Source: Amycolatopsis taiwanensis DSM 45107 (GTDB taxonomy: Bacteria > Actinomycetota > Actinomycetes > Mycobacteriales > Pseudonocardiaceae). Taken from it: a DNA stretch of 64,000 nt. Every line of letters starts with the position of its first letter. Position 1 is the first letter of the stretch. The stretch is from contig NZ_JAFB01000033.1 in NCBI RefSeq assembly GCF_000519205.1, forward strand, positions 41,462-105,461, given 5' to 3'. The position numbers and the translations under genes were made by a program. Below are positions 60,781 through 64,000 of this stretch, piece after piece. The notes beneath the pieces were generated by a model that had not been told where the DNA came from, did no database searches, and worked only from the letters and a program-made list of their open reading frames with translations.

Positions 60781-61036
60781 CCTCACCGCCGGCGCCGAGT
60801 CGCCGCTCGATCGTGGCCAGTTGTTCGCGGATCTTCTCCAGCTGGTAAACGATCTCCGGTAGCTCCGCCGCGGCGAAGGTGGCCAGCCGCTCGAGATAGC
60901 CGGCCACGTCCCTGAGCTCGCGCAGGACGGTGGTGAGGCTCGGCACCGCCCTCAGCGTTCGGTGGGCGATGCGGAAGAGGCAGCGCGGAATGGCCAGCAC
61001 TGCCACTTCGTACCGCACCGAGACGTTGATCTTCAC
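60737..61036 (-). CDS. small helical protein coupled to YibE/F
   Basis: This 99-residue protein starts MKINVSVRYEVAVLAIPR and then runs as continuous helix (VLRELRDVAGYLERLATFAA, LPEIVYQLEKIREQLATIERR), likely a coiled coil. GTG 61036 overlaps the YibE/F stop in GTGA, which supports a real, co-translated gene. Its end overlaps the PH-domain gene tail to tail by 44 bp. No family is recognised. Confidence 0.6.
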   Translation of the reverse strand: MKINVSVRYEVAVLAIPRCLFRIAHRTLRAVPSLTTVLRELRDVAGYLERLATFAAAELPEIVYQLEKIREQLATIERRLGAGGEVSPDEPQSCSRRPS

Positions 61037-62463
61037 ACCGGGGTTCGCCGGCTTGCCGGCCGTTTGCCTGGGCCTTCGCGAACTTCCTCACGGCTCGCGA
61101 TCAACGCGGCGAGCACGGTGGTGACCGGCACGGCCGCCACGATGCCGACCCCGCCGGCGAGGGCGCGCACGATTTCCCCGGCGAGGTCCGAGGAGCTGAG
61201 GATCGCGCCGAGGCCGACACCGGAGATCGACGAGTACAGCAGCACCGGCAGCGCCGCACCTGCGTAGGCCATCACGAGGGTGTTCACCGCGGAGCCGACG
61301 TGGTCGCGCCCGATCCGCAGACCGGCGCGGTACAGCTGGCGCCAGCCGAGATCCGGGTTGGCGCGGCGCAGCTCCCACACCGCGCTGGTCTGCGTCACGG
61401 TGACGTCGTCAAGCACGCCCAGAGCGCCGATGACGATGCCGGCCAGCAACAGACCACGTGCGTCGATTCCGTGCCCGAGCGAGGCGATGAGCGTAGTCGT
61501 GCTCTCGTCCAGGCCGATCAGGGACGCCGCGACCGAGAAGATCGCCGACAGCGCGCCGATGAGGGCGAGACTGATCATGGTGCCCAGCACGGCGGCCGAG
61601 GTCCGTGCGGACAGGCCGTGCGTGAGGTAGAGCACGACGAACATGATCACGGCCGCGCCGACGATCGCCACCAGCAGCGGGCTGCGCCCGGCGAGGATGG
61701 CGGGCAGCACGAACAGCACCAGCACGACGAAGCTCAGCACGAGCGCACCCAGCGCGGCGAGCCCCTGCCAGCGTCCGAGGATCACCACGGCGGCGGCGAA
61801 CAACGCGGCGAGCACGGCGAGCGGGAGGCCGCGCTGGAAGTCCACCAGCTGGTAGGAAGTGGCATCGCGCGGGTTGGCGCCGTTGTAGGCCAGCACCACC
61901 TTGTCGCCGGCGGTGAAGCGCGGAGTACTGGGTTCTATCGGCACGGTGAGCTTGATGGCCGACCCGCTCGCGGCACCGTCAGTGAGCGTGACTTCGACGG
62001 TGAGGCAACTCTTTTCGTCGCCGGTGGGCTGGCCGAGGAGCACCTGCCCCGGGGCCAGGCACGGCCCGCTGGCCGCGGTGGTGATGGTGCCCTGCACCGG
62101 AACGCCCTGCTGGTAGGCGCTGGTGGGTTTCGCCGTGCCCCACGGGTAGAGCCACAACGCGGCCACAACGCTGGCCGCCGCGATCGGGACGAGTAACCAG
62201 ATGAGCAGCACGCGGACCCGGCGGGACGCGGGAGCCGCCGGGCCGTGGCCGTGGCCATGACCGTGTCCGGCTTCGAGGACCGGTGGTCTGCGGGAAGCGG
62301 GCCTTCGTCCTGCTCTCGTTTCACCGGTTCCCGGTCCGCCGGTTCTTCCCTCCGTGGCGGGTTTTCCGCGGCCGCCGGGGTTCCGGCCGGGCGCGCGGGG
62401 CGGCTGCGGGGGAATCCGGCGGATCGGGCCGGTGTCCTGGTCGGCCCAGTCGTCGTGGGTCAC
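61033..62463 (-). CDS. YibE/F family multipass membrane protein
   Basis: This 476-residue protein has a Pro/Arg-rich cytoplasmic N-terminus (about 1-80) containing GHGHGHGHGP, a first membrane helix (about 88-108), an external domain with two Cys (SGPCLAP, EKSCLTVEV), and seven or more helices with IGALGVLDDVTVTQTSAVWELR, the YibE/F signature. GTG 62463 is preferred; earlier starts to 62514 exist. The family is of unknown transport function; the His-rich run could bind metal. Confidence 0.83.
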   Translation of the reverse strand: MTHDDWADQDTGPIRRIPPQPPRAPGRNPGGRGKPATEGRTGGPGTGETRAGRRPASRRPPVLEAGHGHGHGHGPAAPASRRVRVLLIWLLVPIAAASVVAALWLYPWGTAKPTSAYQQGVPVQGTITTAASGPCLAPGQVLLGQPTGDEKSCLTVEVTLTDGAASGSAIKLTVPIEPSTPRFTAGDKVVLAYNGANPRDATSYQLVDFQRGLPLAVLAALFAAAVVILGRWQGLAALGALVLSFVVLVLFVLPAILAGRSPLLVAIVGAAVIMFVVLYLTHGLSARTSAAVLGTMISLALIGALSAIFSVAASLIGLDESTTTLIASLGHGIDARGLLLAGIVIGALGVLDDVTVTQTSAVWELRRANPDLGWRQLYRAGLRIGRDHVGSAVNTLVMAYAGAALPVLLYSSISGVGLGAILSSSDLAGEIVRALAGGVGIVAAVPVTTVLAALIASREEVREGPGKRPASRRTPV

Positions 62464-62662
62464 CGCAACATCCTGCACTCCGGCGCGCGGCCGGATCGCG
62501 CACGGGGCGCGCACGGGGCGCGAGCGGTGCGCTCCGGTCCGCGAAGGCGCGTGTGATCAACGCCGAAAACGACCCGGAATTCACCCCAAACCCGCGTAAC
62601 GCCGTCAGCCAAGGCGAGTTTGCTTGTTGGCACGAGGACACCAAGGATGCCGGAGGCGCATC

Positions 62663-63034
62663 GTGGACCAGCATCAATACGTCACGTTCGACGGGTTCGA
62701 CATGCCCGTCTACTCGAGGTGGTCATACGATCCCGAGGACCCTTACGCCGTCACGCTCTCCTTCAGCGCGGAAGGTGGCCGGTGGGTGGCCTGGAATTTC
62801 GCTCGTGACCTCCTCTACGACGGTCTGCGCTCCTCGGCCGGGCTCGGCGACGTCCGGGTGTATCCGGACATCGATCTCCTGGTCATCGAGCTCGACTCGC
62901 CCGACGGTCATGCCGTCGTGGAGATGGAGCGGGTGCAGGCGGAAAACTTCCTCGTCGAGACCACCGAGGCCGTCCCGATCGGCGAGGAGCGCATCGATAT
63001 CGACGCGTTCCTCGCCGAGATCATCAAGGTCTGA
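62663..63034 (+). CDS. SsgA-like sporulation/cell division protein
   Basis: This 123-residue protein follows the SsgA/SsgB pattern: an N-terminal beta strand, VYSRWSYDPEDPYAVTLSF, WVAWNFARDLLYDGL, GLGDVRVYPDIDLLVIELDSPDGHA and a helical FLVETTEAVPIGEE end. SsgA-like proteins steer septum placement and peptidoglycan remodelling in sporulating actinomycetes. GTG 62663 lies 6 nt after GGAGG. It stands alone between YibE/F and a LysE exporter. Confidence 0.9.
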   Translation: MDQHQYVTFDGFDMPVYSRWSYDPEDPYAVTLSFSAEGGRWVAWNFARDLLYDGLRSSAGLGDVRVYPDIDLLVIELDSPDGHAVVEMERVQAENFLVETTEAVPIGEERIDIDAFLAEIIKV

Positions 63035-63061
63035 CGCTTCGGTCTTGGCGAGGTCATGGCA

Positions 63062-63067
63062 TAGCAT
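63062..63067 (+). promoter_or_regulatory. -10 element of a leaderless micro-ORF/LysE transcript
   Basis: TAGCAT is followed by 6 nt and ATG 63074, which opens a 12-codon frame leading into the LysE gene. Confidence 0.4.
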
Positions 63068-63073
63068 CCGAGA

Positions 63074-63112
63074 ATGATCACATCGACGCTGCCGCACAGC
63101 GCCCAAGAATGA
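63074..63112 (+). CDS. micro-ORF, 12 residues, ahead of the LysE exporter
   Basis: ATG 63074 opens MITSTLPHSAQE, whose TGA overlaps the exporter ATG in ATGA. AGAATGATC occurs at both starts (63071 and 63106), so the start region appears duplicated. The exporter has no clear ribosome site, so ribosomes loading at the leaderless first ATG may be what feeds it. Confidence 0.4.
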   Translation: MITSTLPHSAQE

Positions 63113-63753
63113 TCGGCGCCGTTCTGGCTTTCGCGGGGGTCGCAGCTCTGATCAACATCACCCCCGGGCTGGATACCCTCCTGGTCGTACGAGCCTCCGC
63201 GGCGCAGGGCAGAAGTTTCGGTCTGGCGGCCGCATCCGGAGTTCTCGTCGGCTGCCTCGCCTGGGGCGTCGCCACGGCCGTCGGACTGACCGCGCTCCTG
63301 ACCGCCTCGCATCTCGCCTACGATGTCCTGCGTTTCGCCGGGGCCGCCTATCTGGCCTGGCTGGGCGTCTGGGCCCTCGTCCGCTCCCGTCACCGAACCT
63401 CCACGGAGGGTTCTTCGGTGACGCAGGAACACACGGCGCGGTCGTGGCTCGCGGCCTTCCGGTCCGGCGTTGGGACCAACCTGCTCAATCCCAAGGCCGG
63501 GGTGTTCTACATGAGCCTGATTCCGCAGTTCATCCCGCAGGGCGCACCGGCTTTCGGCACCACGCTGCTGTTCACCGCGGTGGACCTCGTCGAACTGGCG
63601 ATCTGGTTCTGGCTGGTCTCCGGGGCCGCACACGCGCTGAGCGAACGGATCCGGCGGCCATCCTTCCGCCGCCGCATGGAACAGATCAGCGGGGTCGCGT
63701 TCCTCGGCTTCTCGGTCAACGTGCTGGCCGAACACCGCGGCTACAGAGGTTGA
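63109..63753 (+). CDS. LysE/RhtB family amino acid exporter
   Basis: This 214-residue protein has about six hydrophobic segments and the LysE motif INITPGLDTLLVVRASAAQG, then GVGTNLLNPKAGVFYMSLIPQF. It exports an amino acid or related metabolite. ATG 63109 lacks its own ribosome site and overlaps the micro-ORF stop. It is followed by an IS element. Confidence 0.9.
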   Translation: MIGAVLAFAGVAALINITPGLDTLLVVRASAAQGRSFGLAAASGVLVGCLAWGVATAVGLTALLTASHLAYDVLRFAGAAYLAWLGVWALVRSRHRTSTEGSSVTQEHTARSWLAAFRSGVGTNLLNPKAGVFYMSLIPQFIPQGAPAFGTTLLFTAVDLVELAIWFWLVSGAAHALSERIRRPSFRRRMEQISGVAFLGFSVNVLAEHRGYRG

Positions 63754-63789
63754 ATTGTCAGGATTTGATCACGGCGTGTCGGGCTGACA

Positions 63790-64000
63790 TTGGCTGGTCG
63801 GGTGCTGTATCTGGTTCGGGTGCGTTATCCCGATGGTGGTGGGCTGACGGCCGAGGGCCGGGCCCGGCGTGAGGTGGTTCGGTTGCAGGCGGCGGAGATG
63901 CTGGCCCAGGAGGTTGCGGTGCCGGAGATCGCCAGACGGCTGCGGGTGTCGCAGAATGCGGTGTATGTGTGGCGGCGGCGCTGGCTGGCCGAGGGTGAGG
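63790..64000 (+). mobile_element. IS630-type transposase gene, 5-prime part
   Basis: From TTG 63790 (or GTG 63802) a frame reads RVRYPDGGGLTAEGRARREV, then VPEIARRLRVSQNAVYVWRRRW, the N-terminal helix-turn-helix of IS630-family transposases. The window ends after about 70 codons, so the DDE domain and right end are outside. The 36 bp between the LysE stop and the start may include the left end of the element. Confidence 0.75.

Overview
The window is high-GC DNA from a filamentous actinobacterium, most likely a member of the Pseudonocardiaceae close to Amycolatopsis. The evidence is the GTG/TTG starts, the chains of 4-bp GTGA/ATGA overlaps, an SsgA-like sporulation protein, phosphatidylinositol-mannoside genes, and a gene order (thrS, HIT hydrolase, pgsA, patA, pimA, pdxS, pdxT, yebC, ruvCAB, yajC, secDF, apt, rel, cyclophilin) that I recognise from the mycobacterial core chromosome. 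Family assignments come from reading the proteins. No database search was run.

Region 1 (1-17431) is an acyl-CoA catabolic island built like actinobacterial steroid side-chain degradation. A first module (1-5276) encodes a hotdog hydratase, a thiolase-like aldolase, a DUF35 partner that has lost its zinc ligands, a FadD17-like ligase, an amidase, and a 62-residue AtzG-like partner. A divergent KstR2-like TetR repressor (5278-5859) faces a second module (5986-17431). That module holds a ChsH2-like hydratase split into two genes, ChsH1, Ltp2, a FadA5-like thiolase, a fused FadE34-like dehydrogenase, FadE29- and FadE28-like subunits, a second acyl-CoA ligase and a carboxyltransferase. No sterol-ring genes are present, so the substrate is unknown.

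Region 2 (17471-18715) is a lone DUF222/HNH endonuclease gene followed by an AT-richer spacer. Region 3 (19033-34308) is a surface-glycan locus: PIG-L deacetylase, RmlC-type epimerase, two C-methyltransferase-family proteins (one degenerate), an RfbF-like nucleotidyltransferase, a sugar epimerase, GT2 glycosyltransferases, a flippase, a polymerase-like membrane protein with hairpin-encoded N-terminal repeats, an acetyltransferase and a secreted GH16 enzyme. Region 4 (34398-35621) holds a nitroreductase and a DUF4240 protein.

Region 5 (35862-60780) is conserved core: thrS-HIT, a MarR/YceI pair, PIM biosynthesis, an XdhC-like protein and EF-G2, vitamin B6 synthesis, YebC, the SOS-controlled ruvCAB operon, Sec translocase subunits, apt, rel, a crotonase, a membrane cyclophilin and a PH-domain protein. 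Region 6 (60737-64000) holds a YibE/F membrane protein with a small partner, an SsgA-like protein, a LysE exporter and the start of an IS630-type transposase cut by the window edge.

Two patterns cut across regions. Tiny ORFs sit between genes in several operons, overlapping both neighbours by 4 bp or feeding into the next start codon; several appear to come from duplicated translation-initiation regions, and three share the same head and tail peptides. Intergenic repeats are also common: three copies of a long palindrome, a 22-bp tandem repeat between pdxS and pdxT, and a 57-bp hairpin repeat translated inside a membrane protein.
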